A DNA stretch of 64,000 bases from an uncultured Porphyromonadaceae bacterium. GTDB taxonomy: Bacteria; Bacteroidota; Bacteroidia; Bacteroidales; Muribaculaceae. The stretch's first letter is position 1. Every line of letters starts with the position of its first letter. The notes below the pieces were generated by a model, which ran no database searches, was not told the origin of the DNA, and saw only the letters and a program-made list of their open reading frames with translations. A program made the position numbers and the translations under genes. Below are positions 34,023-42,938 of this stretch, in pieces. The stretch covers positions 1 to 64,000 of the forward strand of contig UQER01000011.1 in assembly GCA_900540205.1 (NCBI GenBank), in the 5' to 3' direction.

Positions 34023-34832
34023 TCAGAAACTTTTGTAGAATTCAATTATCGGCTCGGCCTGAATCTCCTCGCCCTGATACGGCAGGAAAGGCTTGCCAAG
34101 CTCATGGGCATAAGCCACGAGTTCCTCTGGCACGTCGGGCGACATCTGCATCACTCCGTCGGCATAGCGAATGGCCAGACGGTTGAGCGCCATCCAGTCC
34201 ACGGCTTCGCCCGCGCCAAGGGCCTCCAGATCGGCATCGGTGAAACCGTCCATTTTCAGTTTTTCAACGAAACGCGCATCAAGTGTGCCGTCAAACCGGT
34301 CGTTATAAAGGGTGAATACAATCTTGGCCTCCCCTACTGTAGGGTCGTCCGCATAATGCTTTTTCACATAAGCAGGCACAAGCGACGAAATCCAGCCTGT
34401 ACACTGCATGACGGCCGGTTCACAGCGCAATTTTTTCACAGTGTCGAGGGTACCGCGGGTGAAGAACATCATGCGCTCGTCGTTGTCCTCGGGAGTTTCC
34501 CTGATCTCGATATCCTTCATGGCATGACGCTGGAAGAAATCATCATTATCAATGAAGTAGACCTGCATGCGCGATGCCTGCAACGTGGCCACTTTCAAAA
34601 TCAGAGGATGGTCGTTGTCGTCAATCGAGATGTTGGCGCCTGAGAGCCTTATCACTTCATGCAACTGATGACGACGCTCGTTGATACACCCGTATTTGGG
34701 CATAAAGGCACGCACTTCAAAACCCTTCTCCTGAACTTTCTGGGGAAGTTTCTGCAGCATATCGCCCATTTCCGAATCTTTCAGATAAGGGGTTATCTCC
34801 TGCGACACGTAAAGAATTTTCTTATTTCTCAT
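34023..34832 (-). CDS. Short glycogen/starch-synthase-like protein
   Basis: A 269-residue protein matching the N-terminal GT5 domain of glycogen synthase (ILYVSQEITPYLK at the start, VRAFMPKYGCINERRHQLHEV after). It is about half the normal length and lacks the C-terminal Rossmann domain. The K-x-G-G motif that binds ADP-glucose is replaced by a sequence starting KDSEMGDM, so classical synthase activity is doubtful. The ATG at 34832 is chosen because the frame upstream runs through a promoter -7 element at 34949. The downstream neighbour is the DUF4270 lipoprotein. It may be a regulatory or scaffold protein. Confidence 0.75.
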   Translation of the reverse strand: MRNKKILYVSQEITPYLKDSEMGDMLQKLPQKVQEKGFEVRAFMPKYGCINERRHQLHEVIRLSGANISIDDNDHPLILKVATLQASRMQVYFIDNDDFFQRHAMKDIEIRETPEDNDERMMFFTRGTLDTVKKLRCEPAVMQCTGWISSLVPAYVKKHYADDPTVGEAKIVFTLYNDRFDGTLDARFVEKLKMDGFTDADLEALGAGEAVDWMALNRLAIRYADGVMQMSPDVPEELVAYAHELGKPFLPYQGEEIQAEPIIEFYKSF

Positions 34833-34948
34833 CAATCTGTAATAAGCATAAAGGGATGGCGATGCATCTAAGCGGCATCGACCGCTACCACGGCGTTCCG
34901 TCGGCCGATGCGCAGCCGTTGTTTTGCGGATACTATGCATCGGACGTG

Positions 34949-34956
34949 CAAATTTA
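34949..34956 (-). promoter_or_regulatory. Promoter -7 element of the synthase-like gene
   Basis: On the minus strand TAAATTTG fits TAnnTTTG. It sits 117 nt upstream of the ATG at 34832 and implies a 5' leader of about 110 nt. Confidence 0.55.
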
Positions 34957-35095
34957 CGATTTTTTTTGCAATTTTCCGCCCTTTCCGGCCACAAAGCGGC
35001 CATTTCAGCCTCAACAACTTAAAATACTGCACATTTCAGCCCTTAGACAGCGAAAAAGTTAAACAAAAAGCAGAAACCTTAGCATTTTTTAAGTG

Positions 35096-35127
35096 TTTGC
35101 ACATCACGCACAAAATGTTTAATTTTG
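35096..35127 (+). promoter_or_regulatory. Promoter of the DsbD-alpha/dsbD unit
   Basis: TTTG (35096-35099), 20 nt, then TAATTTTG (35120-35127). Transcription would begin near 35134, 29 nt before the ATG at 35163, and excludes the longer reading frame from 34908. Confidence 0.85.
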
Positions 35128-35162
35128 CATTCAGTTTAATATCTCCTAATCAACATTTGCTC

Positions 35163-35657
35163 ATGAACCGACTGCTGACATTATTATTAAGCATACTGAC
35201 CATATTTTGCGTGCAGGCGCAGAACCCTTTCGGCAATCAGGATAACGAAGTGCCGCCTGTAAAATGGACCGGGACCGCGCGCCTTACATCCCCGACAGAG
35301 GGTGTAATAACCCTGACGGCTTCCATGTCCGACGGATGGCACCTCTACGGAGTGGACATGCCGGAGAATGGCCCCAAGCCCACTCGATTCAAGTTCGAGG
35401 TAGCGAAAGGTTTGGAACTCATAGGAAAACTGACGGCAGGGAGCAAACCGCTCACCAAGGCCGATCCGATGTTCAACATCGATGTAAACTACTGGGAGGG
35501 GAAAGTGGTGTTCACCCAGAAATTCCGTCTGCATCCCGATCAGGCGCCTGTTAACTCCATCGCCTGCTCCGTGACATACATGGGCTGCAACGATGCAACA
35601 TGCCTGCCGCCCCAGACAAAAGAATTCAAACTCAGAATCCTCCCTCAAAAGAAATAA
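35163..35657 (+). CDS. Free-standing DsbD-alpha domain protein
   Basis: A 164-residue exported protein. The signal peptide is MNRLLTLLLSILTIFCVQAQ. The rest is a single DsbD N-terminal (alpha) domain: SDGWHLYGVDMPENGPKP, then the redox pair in YMGCNDATCLPPQTKEF (Cys-x4-Cys). It should accept electrons in the periplasm and pass them to target thiols. The domain is clearly related to the N-terminus of the next gene, so a duplication is likely. The start at 35163 is set by the promoter; the in-frame extension to 34908 is upstream of it. Confidence 0.8.
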   Translation: MNRLLTLLLSILTIFCVQAQNPFGNQDNEVPPVKWTGTARLTSPTEGVITLTASMSDGWHLYGVDMPENGPKPTRFKFEVAKGLELIGKLTAGSKPLTKADPMFNIDVNYWEGKVVFTQKFRLHPDQAPVNSIACSVTYMGCNDATCLPPQTKEFKLRILPQKK

Positions 35658-35730
35658 CACAACTCTCATCTCATTGCAATATCCATGGGATAGTTAACCG
35701 ACATTTGACCTCTCACAACAACACCAATAA

Positions 35731-37713
35731 ATGAAACTGAAAGTCACTTTGCTCCTCGCTACACTTCTGGCGTGTGTATCAGCTGTCAGCGCCCAGAAAC
35801 TGACCCCGATAACCTGGGATGCGTCAGTAACGGCCAACAGCACCGACAACGCTACAGTAACCATCTCGGCGAAAATTGAAAAAGGCTGGCACCTCTACGG
35901 CTTCAATCTGCCCGACGACGGCCCCAATTCTACCTCAATTGTGCTGAATCTGCCCGAAGGGGTCACTGCCGACGGCGAAATCACTCCTTCGCGTCAGCCG
36001 GTGGAGAAATTCGACCCCATCTTCTCGCTGAAACTGGCATGGTGGGATGACGATGTGACATTCACTCAGAAGCTGAAAATCACCGACGGCAAGACCCATG
36101 AAATAGACGGATATGTGTACTTCCAGGGATGCAACGACCAAACCTGTATCAGCCCGTCGAAAACGCCGTTCAGCATCTCTGTCGGCACCGGACCCGAAGC
36201 TGCGGAAGAGACACCGGTAACGGACTCAGTAGCCGCCGTGACTACTTCGGCTGTACAGACGGCAAAGGTTGCCGGCAACGACACCGACTGGTGGGCGCCC
36301 GTTGAAATCACCGACAGCGAGGCAGAACGCACATCGGCCGACAACCCCTGGTGGATTATCTTCCTGTGGGGATTCGGCGGCGGCCTCATCGCGCTGCTCA
36401 CACCCTGCGTATGGCCCATGATTCCAATGACCGTAAGTTTCTTCCTTAAAAAGAGCGGCAACCGCCGGAAAGCTGTCACAGATGCCCTCATCTACGGCAT
36501 CAGCATCGTTGTGATTTACCTTTCGCTCGGTTTGGCCATCACCGCCATTTTCGGAGCCAGCAAACTCAACGAACTGTCGACCAACGCAATTTTCAACATA
36601 GCATTCTTCCTGCTGCTCGTAATTTTCGCCATCTCATTCTTCGGCGGATTCGACATCACCCTCCCCTCCAAGTGGAGCAATTCGGTAGACGCCAAGGCGG
36701 AACGCGCCACCGGCCTGCTGAGCATCTTCTTCATGGCCTTCACCCTGGCGCTCGTTTCCTTCTCCTGCACCGGTCCCATCATCGGCACCCTGCTTGTCGA
36801 GGCGGCCACTATGGGCAATCTTGTCGGTCCGGCCATCGGAATGCTCGGATTCGCCATCGCCCTTGCCCTCCCCTTTTCGCTGTTTGCCATCTTCCCGTCA
36901 TGGCTCAAAGAGATGCCCCGTTCAGGCGGCTGGCTCAATTCGGTGAAAGTGGTGCTGGGATTCCTGGAACTCGCCCTGTCGCTCAAATTCCTGTCGGTGG
37001 CCGACCTGGCCTACGGCTGGGGACTTCTTGACCGCGAGGTGTTCGTCTGCCTGTGGGTGGTGATTTTTGCCATGCTCGGCTTCTACCTGCTCGGCAAAAT
37101 CAGATTCAGCCACGACGCTCCGCTCGATCACGTGTCGATTCCGCGCTTCTTCCTCTCGCTTGCATCCCTGTCGTTCGCACTCTACCTCATTCCGGGTCTG
37201 TGGGGCGCGCCTCTCAAGGGCGTGAGCGCCTTTGTACCCCCGCTGTTCACTCAGGATTTCAGCCTTTACACCGGCGGCCAGTTCGAGGAATTCGATGATT
37301 TCGACAAAGGCATGGAGTATGCCGAGCGCAACCACCGCCCCGTGCTCATCGATTTCTCGGGTTACGGATGCGTGAACTGCCGCAAGATGGAAGGCGCTGT
37401 GTTTGACACACCGGTTGTCACACAAACAATCAAGGAGAATTTCGTGTTGATTAAACTGATGGTCGACGACAAGACTCCCCTTGCGCAACCTATGACCGTG
37501 GAAGAGAACGGCAAGCAGCTGACACTTGAGACCATCGGCGACAAATGGAGCTACCTCCAGCGCAGCAAATTCTCAGCCAACTCCCAGCCGTACTACATCA
37601 TGCTCGACAATGACGGCGCAGCACTGGCTCCGCCGACATACTACGACGAGAATGTGACCAAATTTGTGGAGTGGCTCAACTCCGGCCTCAAGGCATATGC
37701 TGCGGGCAATTGA
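35731..37713 (+). CDS. dsbD: Thiol:disulfide interchange protein DsbD
   Basis: A 660-residue membrane protein. After a signal peptide (MKLKVTLLLATLLACVSAVSAQ) comes the periplasmic alpha domain (GWHLYGFNLPDDGPN; Cys pair in FQGCNDQTCISPSK), then a CcdA-like membrane domain (residues about 205-490, with FSCTGPIIGTLL and LTPCVWPMIPM carrying the membrane Cys), then a C-terminal thioredoxin-like domain with the CVNC active site in SGYGCVNCRKMEG. It carries electrons from cytosolic thioredoxin to periplasmic proteins. It begins 73 nt after the free alpha-domain gene. Confidence 0.93.
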   Translation: MKLKVTLLLATLLACVSAVSAQKLTPITWDASVTANSTDNATVTISAKIEKGWHLYGFNLPDDGPNSTSIVLNLPEGVTADGEITPSRQPVEKFDPIFSLKLAWWDDDVTFTQKLKITDGKTHEIDGYVYFQGCNDQTCISPSKTPFSISVGTGPEAAEETPVTDSVAAVTTSAVQTAKVAGNDTDWWAPVEITDSEAERTSADNPWWIIFLWGFGGGLIALLTPCVWPMIPMTVSFFLKKSGNRRKAVTDALIYGISIVVIYLSLGLAITAIFGASKLNELSTNAIFNIAFFLLLVIFAISFFGGFDITLPSKWSNSVDAKAERATGLLSIFFMAFTLALVSFSCTGPIIGTLLVEAATMGNLVGPAIGMLGFAIALALPFSLFAIFPSWLKEMPRSGGWLNSVKVVLGFLELALSLKFLSVADLAYGWGLLDREVFVCLWVVIFAMLGFYLLGKIRFSHDAPLDHVSIPRFFLSLASLSFALYLIPGLWGAPLKGVSAFVPPLFTQDFSLYTGGQFEEFDDFDKGMEYAERNHRPVLIDFSGYGCVNCRKMEGAVFDTPVVTQTIKENFVLIKLMVDDKTPLAQPMTVEENGKQLTLETIGDKWSYLQRSKFSANSQPYYIMLDNDGAALAPPTYYDENVTKFVEWLNSGLKAYAAGN

Positions 37714-37749
37714 TTGTTTGATAACGATAAATTATTTCATCCATCATAC

Positions 37750-38562
37750 ATGCATACACGTCAGGAAAAAATAGAAGCTTTAGGCCGGGTGCTCGATGTG
37801 CTCGACACACTCAGGGTAAAATGCCCGTGGGACGCCAAACAGACAAACGAGACGCTGCGTGAGAACACCATAGAAGAGGTGTTCGAGTTGTGCGACGCCC
37901 TTATGAACGACAACGACGCCGACATAAAGAAAGAATTGGGCGATGTGTTGCTCCATGTCTGCTTCTATGCAAAAATCGGCGAAGAGAAAGGTAAATTCGA
38001 CATCGCCGACGTGGCCGACGCCCTGGCGACAAAACTCATCTACCGCCACCCTCACGTCTACGGCAATGTTGAGGCCGACACAGCACAGCAAGTGTCGATG
38101 AATTGGGAACAGCTCAAACTCAAAGAGAAAGGTGGAAACCGCAGCATTCTGGCCGGAGTGCCCAACGCCCTGCCCGCACTGATCAAAGCCTACCGCGTTC
38201 AGGAAAAAGCCGCAAATGCCGGATTCGACTGGGAGAAACCTGCCGATGTTTGGGCCAAAGTGAAAGAAGAAATCAATGAATTCTCCGCCGAAGCCACTGC
38301 AGCCGAAGCCGGCACTCCCCTCTCTGCAGAGCAACAGAAACGGATGGAGGCGGAAATGGGCGATGTGCTCTTCTCACTGATTAATGCAGCCCGTCTTTAC
38401 GGCATCCACCCCGAAGCCGCACTGGAACGCACCAACAAAAAGTTCATCTCGCGTTTCAACCACATGGAAGCTGCCGCCAAGGCTCAGGGTCTGAACTTCC
38501 GTGAAATGAAGCTCGAACAGATGGACGCACTCTGGAACGAAGCGAAAAAAGCAGAACAATAA
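37750..38562 (+). CDS. mazG: Nucleoside triphosphate pyrophosphohydrolase MazG
   Basis: A protein of about 270 residues with two MazG domains. The first has LRVKCPWDAKQTNETLRENT and the EExxE-type motif IEEVFELCDAL, then KKELGDVLLHV; the second includes VKEEINEFSAE and EAEMGDVLFSLIN. It hydrolyses NTPs to NMP and pyrophosphate, helping to clear abnormal nucleotides or ppGpp-related pools. The ATG at 37750 is preferred over the TTG at 37714, which directly follows the dsbD stop codon. The gene is in line with dsbD. Confidence 0.92.
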   Translation: MHTRQEKIEALGRVLDVLDTLRVKCPWDAKQTNETLRENTIEEVFELCDALMNDNDADIKKELGDVLLHVCFYAKIGEEKGKFDIADVADALATKLIYRHPHVYGNVEADTAQQVSMNWEQLKLKEKGGNRSILAGVPNALPALIKAYRVQEKAANAGFDWEKPADVWAKVKEEINEFSAEATAAEAGTPLSAEQQKRMEAEMGDVLFSLINAARLYGIHPEAALERTNKKFISRFNHMEAAAKAQGLNFREMKLEQMDALWNEAKKAEQ

Positions 38563-38624
38563 ACTTTTCCGCATCCAGCCGGTCAAATCAATTGAACTTA
38601 TACGTACAAAACCGCTTAACCACT

Positions 38625-39023
38625 ATGAAACCAATGAAACTGGCAGCCATCATGGCCCTCTGCGCCGCTTCCACACCCGTCATAAGCCCCACGGCATACG
38701 CACAGGTGCAGCAGCTTGACGCCGAGATCAACATCATACCTGACAAGACGATAAATACCGACGACGGTATCCGCATATCGCTCTGTCTGGTGGGAATTCC
38801 CCATACATCACAGCGCATTGACAGCATCGACCTCATAGTAGGGAAACAGAAGATTGCCGCCACCGACATCGACGGAGTTGACTTCGAACGCTATTTCCAG
38901 TTTGAGGACGACGGCGTGCAGGTAATCGAAGTAGACTTCCCGTTCAAGGGGCAGCTTCCCAAGACCGCCGAGCTGATTTTCCATACAGTCAAAGGCGACA
39001 TCCTCGCCCCTGCACGGCAGTAA
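38625..39023 (+). CDS. Small exported protein of unknown function
   Basis: A 132-residue protein with a signal peptide (MKPMKLAAIMALCAASTPV ... AYAQ) and no lipobox, so it is probably periplasmic. The mature part is a beta-rich segment with DDGIRISLCLVG and IDLIVGKQKIAATDIDG. I do not recognise the family. The ATG at 38625 is preferred to the TTG at 38592, because it begins the signal peptide. It lies between mazG and topB, probably in one operon. Confidence 0.65.
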   Translation: MKPMKLAAIMALCAASTPVISPTAYAQVQQLDAEINIIPDKTINTDDGIRISLCLVGIPHTSQRIDSIDLIVGKQKIAATDIDGVDFERYFQFEDDGVQVIEVDFPFKGQLPKTAELIFHTVKGDILAPARQ

Positions 39024-39096
39024 GCCCCCACCCTGCCCCCTCCTCCCCGCCACGTCTGTATTCCGCCGTTAAAAGTAACCTCCAAATTTCACCACA

Positions 39097-41184
39097 TTGA
39101 AAGTCTGCATCACAGAGAAACCGAGCGTTGCCAAAGATATTGCCGCAATTTTAGGCGCATCAGAGCGTCACGACGGCTATTTCGAGGGGAACGGCTATCA
39201 GGTCACCTGGACATTCGGCCATCTGTGCACTCTCAAGGAGCCGGCCGACTACACCGACTATTGGAAACGGTGGAACCTCAGTTCACTCCCCATGCTTCCG
39301 CCGAAATTCGGCATAAAGCTCATAAACGACCGAGGCTACGAACATCAGTTCAATGTCATCAAATCACTTTCCGAAAATGCCGAGGAGATAATAAACTGCG
39401 GCGATGCCGGCCAGGAAGGTGAACTGATACAGCGGTGGGTGATGCAGAAAGCCGGAGTGAAGTGCCCGGTGAAACGTCTGTGGATTTCGTCGCTCACCGA
39501 CCAGTCCATACGCGAAGGGTTCAGCCGGCTCAAACCGTCGGCCGATTTCGATAATCTCTATCATGCAGGGCTATCGCGCGCCATCGGCGACTGGATTCTC
39601 GGCATGAACGCCACACGTCTTTACTCACTTAAATACGCGCAAAACAGCAACGTTCTGTCCGTGGGGCGCGTGCAGACCCCTACTCTTGCCCTCATAGTGC
39701 AGCGGCATTTCGAGATAGCGAATTTCAAGCCCGAAGATTACTGGGAACTTAAAACTATCTACAAGGATGCCCTGTTCAATGCCACCAAGGGGCGTTTCAA
39801 CACGCCGGAATCGGCACAGGCGGCACTTGAAAAGATAAAAGACCTCCCGTTCACCGTCACTGATGTACAGGAAAAGAAAGGACGCGAGGCACCTCCACGC
39901 CTGTTCGACCTCACATCGCTGCAGGTGGAGTGCAACAAGAAATTCGGGTGGACCGCCGACGAGACCCTGAAGCTCATCCAGAGCCTATATGAAAAGAAGG
40001 TGACCACCTACCCGCGTGTCGACACCACCTATCTGAGCGACGACATCTATCCGCAGGTGCCAGGCATCCTGACAAAAATGTCGCCCTATGCCAGCCTTAC
40101 CGCGCCGGTGCTTGCAAATAAGATACCGAAAAGCAAGAAGGTGTTCGACAACTCCAAAGTCACGGACCACCACGCCATTATCCCCACAGGCGAATCTCCC
40201 TCGCAGCTTGTGGGCAACGAACGGCATCTTTACCATCTCATAGCCCTGCGTTTCATCGCGGCCTTTTATCCCGACTGCGAGTTTAACCAGACCACCGCCC
40301 TCGGAAAGGTGGCTGATGTGGAATTCAAGGCCACAGGCAAGGTAATCACCTCGCAGGGATGGCGCGCCGTTTTCGACAAAAAGACCGACACCACCGGCGA
40401 AAGCGAATCGCAGGATGGCGACACCGACCGCATCCTGCCGCCGCTTACTGCCGGCGAAAGCGGCCCACACACCCCGTCGCTGCAGAAACGCACCACCCAG
40501 CCCCCGAAGCTCTACACCGAGGGAACACTGCTGCGTGCCATGGAAACGGCCGGAAAAACCGTGGACGACGAGGAGCTGCGCGATGCAATGAAGGAGAACG
40601 GCATCGGCCGTCCCTCCACACGCGCATCCATAATCGAGACGCTGTTCAACCGGCATTACATAGCCCGTCAACGCAAAAACATAGTGGCCACTCAGGCCGG
40701 TATCGACCTCATAGCCCTGATCAACGAAGAGCTGCTGAAAAGTGCAAAACTGACCGGTCTGTGGGAGAACAAACTGCGCCGCATCGAACGCGGCGACTAC
40801 AGCGCTTCCGACTTCATCGGCGAACTGAAGGAACTCATCTCGTCGATAGTGCTCAATGTCCTGTCCGACAACTCCATGCGCAAAATCGCGATTGTCGATG
40901 CAGAACAGCAGAAAAAAAATGCTCCTAAATCAAAATCTGCTTCAGGCACATCCGAAGGCAGTACAAAAACAGCCACGACACGGAAACCGGCCATAAAGAC
41001 ATACGAACAGATTCAATGCCCGCTCTGCGGAAAAGGTCATATTCTTAAAGGCCGCACCGCCTTCGGATGCTCTGAATTCCAAAGCGGATGCAGCCTGCGC
41101 CTCCCTTTCAGCGATTATCCGGACACCTTGACACCTGCCAGACTGAACACAGCCATCAAAAAGAATTTCAGACATGAATCTTAA
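39097..41184 (+). CDS. topB: DNA topoisomerase III (TopB)
   Basis: A 695-residue type IA topoisomerase that cuts one strand and relaxes or decatenates DNA. The TOPRIM domain begins at the N-terminus (VCITEKPSVAKDIA; DAGQEGELI at 103-111), and the catalytic Tyr is Y305 in TTYPRVDT. The C-terminus carries a zinc-ribbon-like cluster (CPLCGKGHILKG, then FGCSEFQSGC). The start codon is TTG: no in-frame ATG precedes the conserved N-terminus, and the next Met (residue 66) would remove the TOPRIM start. Confidence 0.92.
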   Translation: MKVCITEKPSVAKDIAAILGASERHDGYFEGNGYQVTWTFGHLCTLKEPADYTDYWKRWNLSSLPMLPPKFGIKLINDRGYEHQFNVIKSLSENAEEIINCGDAGQEGELIQRWVMQKAGVKCPVKRLWISSLTDQSIREGFSRLKPSADFDNLYHAGLSRAIGDWILGMNATRLYSLKYAQNSNVLSVGRVQTPTLALIVQRHFEIANFKPEDYWELKTIYKDALFNATKGRFNTPESAQAALEKIKDLPFTVTDVQEKKGREAPPRLFDLTSLQVECNKKFGWTADETLKLIQSLYEKKVTTYPRVDTTYLSDDIYPQVPGILTKMSPYASLTAPVLANKIPKSKKVFDNSKVTDHHAIIPTGESPSQLVGNERHLYHLIALRFIAAFYPDCEFNQTTALGKVADVEFKATGKVITSQGWRAVFDKKTDTTGESESQDGDTDRILPPLTAGESGPHTPSLQKRTTQPPKLYTEGTLLRAMETAGKTVDDEELRDAMKENGIGRPSTRASIIETLFNRHYIARQRKNIVATQAGIDLIALINEELLKSAKLTGLWENKLRRIERGDYSASDFIGELKELISSIVLNVLSDNSMRKIAIVDAEQQKKNAPKSKSASGTSEGSTKTATTRKPAIKTYEQIQCPLCGKGHILKGRTAFGCSEFQSGCSLRLPFSDYPDTLTPARLNTAIKKNFRHES

Positions 41185-41353
41185 CACTCTCCTACAGTGG
41201 GGAGGCATGATTGCCATCCTGCTGATTGTCATTGTTCTGGCTGTAATCCGTATTATACGGTTCATCAAGTCGATGCGTTCCTCCGACGGCCCTCAGTGTT
41301 CATGCGGCTGCGAGGGTTGCGTCCTTAAATGCGACCGACGGAAGCCCAAATAA
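41174..41353 (+). CDS. Small Cys-rich membrane protein, FeoB-associated type
   Basis: A 59-residue protein with one N-terminal membrane helix (IAILLIVIVLAVIRIIRFI) and a short C-terminal tail with five Cys in CSCGCEGCVLKC. It resembles the FeoB-associated Cys-rich membrane proteins, which occur near ferrous iron transporters, but no feo gene is in this window. It begins 11 nt inside the end of topB, in another frame, and it is too short for most ORF lists. Metal or iron-sulphur binding by the tail is inferred. Confidence 0.75.
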   Translation: MNLNTLLQWGGMIAILLIVIVLAVIRIIRFIKSMRSSDGPQCSCGCEGCVLKCDRRKPK

Positions 41354-41354
41354 A

Positions 41355-41386
41355 TTTGGCATTGCACCCACTTATACGTATCTTTG
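41355..41386 (+). promoter_or_regulatory. Promoter of the HU gene
   Basis: TTTG (41355-41358), 20 nt, then TATCTTTG (41379-41386). Transcription would start near 41393, so the ATG at 41413 is the start of the HU protein and the in-frame extension from 41329 is upstream of it. Confidence 0.85.
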
Positions 41387-41412
41387 CACCCACACCATTC
41401 ACCATAAATCAC

Positions 41413-41697
41413 ATGGACCAAAAAGCATTCGTTTCCACGCTGGCTCAGCGCATGTCGTGCGACAACGCCACGGCAGCCGGACTGCTTGATAAGCTCAGCA
41501 CCCTGCTGGCCGACCAGTGCGGCGAGGGAAACAGGATTGCCATCCCCGGATTCGGCACATTCGAAGGACTCAAACATGACGAAGAGATAACAACCGACCT
41601 CGCCTCGGGCAAACGCATGCTTCTCCCCCCTTCCATTGAAGTGAAATTCACCGCTGGCGGAATGCTGAAAAAACATGTAAAGGAGGGACTACGATGA
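41413..41697 (+). CDS. HU-family DNA-binding protein
   Basis: A 94-residue HU/IHF-type protein. The dimer-forming helices are at the start (FVSTLAQRMSCDNATAAGLLDKL), and the DNA-binding beta arm region follows GFGTFEGLKHDEEITTDLASGKRM. The IPGFGTF motif is typical of the family. It should bend or coat DNA as a nucleoid protein. It overlaps the next gene by 4 nt (ATGA), whose N-terminus is also an HU domain, so a heterodimer is possible. Confidence 0.88.
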   Translation: MDQKAFVSTLAQRMSCDNATAAGLLDKLSTLLADQCGEGNRIAIPGFGTFEGLKHDEEITTDLASGKRMLLPPSIEVKFTAGGMLKKHVKEGLR

Positions 41698-42839
41698 GCA
41701 CCATATCACTTCCCCAGCTTATTGATGCCCTGATCGCCACCGGGATAGCAGACAGCGCAACCATCCGGAACTTTATTCAGGAATTCACTGCCATCATTGA
41801 AGGCACACTGGCGCGCGGCGAAAGTGTGTCGGTAAAAGGAATTGGCACATTCCACGCAGTCGAGGTCGCCGACGAACTTTACATCGAGTTCGCACCGGAT
41901 GCAACTCTGGCCGAAACCGTCAATGCCCCCTTCTCCATTTTTGAGCCGGTAGAGCTGCCCGACAATCTTACGGATGCCGACATGGAAACCGCCGAAATGG
42001 CGTGCAACGAAACCGAACCGGCCAGTCAGCCATGTCCCCCGCCCATCCCACCGCGGCGTGAGGCGGCAGCCCCGGAGCCAGCTGCCACCTCTCCGGTTTC
42101 TGCACCGGCTCCAAATCCCATAATAGAAACTCCTGTTCAACCGGAACATGCAGAGCCGGAACACAAAACGGCTGCACCGGTTTCCGGTAACAATGAGCCG
42201 GAACAAACGCCGCATAACACCTTACCGACAAAAGAGATTGAGAAGATTATAGAACACGAGCGCGTGGTGGAGGTTCGTGACCATTCGTCGCATCACACCA
42301 TGCATATCGTGATTGCCTCGCTGCTATCTCTGGTGGCCGGTCTGGCCATAGGATATTTCGCCAATAACCGTTTAAACCTCAGCCACATCAAAAACGTTAA
42401 TATTGAAGCCGAGGGCGTAAACGTGATAAGCAAGACCGAAGCGAAAGAAGGCAAATCCGCAACTGCCGACAGCGTGGCCTCCGTTGCTGCCGGACACTCT
42501 GCCAGCATCCCTGCCGACACCGTCAGCCCCGGCCAAGGTTCAACAGCGGTTGAACCGGAAGCTAAAACAATGGAAAGTCCCCGTGCCGCCATCGTCACCG
42601 ATACCGTGAAAGCCAACCGATATCTCACCACCATGGCACGCCGGCACTACGGCAAGAAGATATTCTGGGTTTACATCTATGAGGAGAATAAAAATATCAT
42701 TGACGATCCGGACCACATTGCGCCTAACACCGTGGTCGTGATACCCCCGGCCGAAAAGTACGGAATCAAAGCCGGCGACAAAGAGAGTGAGGCAGATGCC
42801 ATGCGCCGCGCCCAAGCAATTGTCAACAGTCAAAAATGA
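41694..42839 (+). CDS. HU domain-transmembrane-LysM-like protein
   Basis: A 381-residue protein with an unusual order of domains. Residues 1-90 form an HU-like DNA-binding domain (VKGIGTFHAVEV at 48-59), 95-200 are Pro/Glu-rich and probably disordered, 204-222 form a membrane helix (HIVIASLLSLVAGLAIGYF), and 304-352 form a LysM-like domain (TVKANRYLTTMARRHYGKK, then APNTVVVIPP). The membrane helix would place the HU domain in the cytosol and the LysM in the periplasm, so the protein could link the nucleoid to peptidoglycan. Start ATG overlaps the previous gene. Confidence 0.82.
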   Translation: MSTISLPQLIDALIATGIADSATIRNFIQEFTAIIEGTLARGESVSVKGIGTFHAVEVADELYIEFAPDATLAETVNAPFSIFEPVELPDNLTDADMETAEMACNETEPASQPCPPPIPPRREAAAPEPAATSPVSAPAPNPIIETPVQPEHAEPEHKTAAPVSGNNEPEQTPHNTLPTKEIEKIIEHERVVEVRDHSSHHTMHIVIASLLSLVAGLAIGYFANNRLNLSHIKNVNIEAEGVNVISKTEAKEGKSATADSVASVAAGHSASIPADTVSPGQGSTAVEPEAKTMESPRAAIVTDTVKANRYLTTMARRHYGKKIFWVYIYEENKNIIDDPDHIAPNTVVVIPPAEKYGIKAGDKESEADAMRRAQAIVNSQK

Positions 42840-42913
42840 TTAAATCTTAATAGAGGTAAACTCTTAATAGATAAAATTAACACTCTCTTTTCACACTTTA
42901 GCCACCTATTTCA

Positions 42914-42921
42914 TATTTTTG
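42914..42921 (+). promoter_or_regulatory. Promoter -7 element of the bat operon
   Basis: TATTTTTG matches TAnnTTTG. A T-rich stretch lies at the -33 distance but no exact TTTG. Transcription would begin near 42928, giving a leader of about 140 nt. Confidence 0.6.
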
Positions 42922-42938
42922 CACCACAATCAAGGGGA

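Noticed and set aside
34908..35162. N-terminal extension of the DsbD-alpha protein
   Set aside because: The frame is open but lies upstream of the promoter at 35096-35127 and precedes a normal signal peptide.
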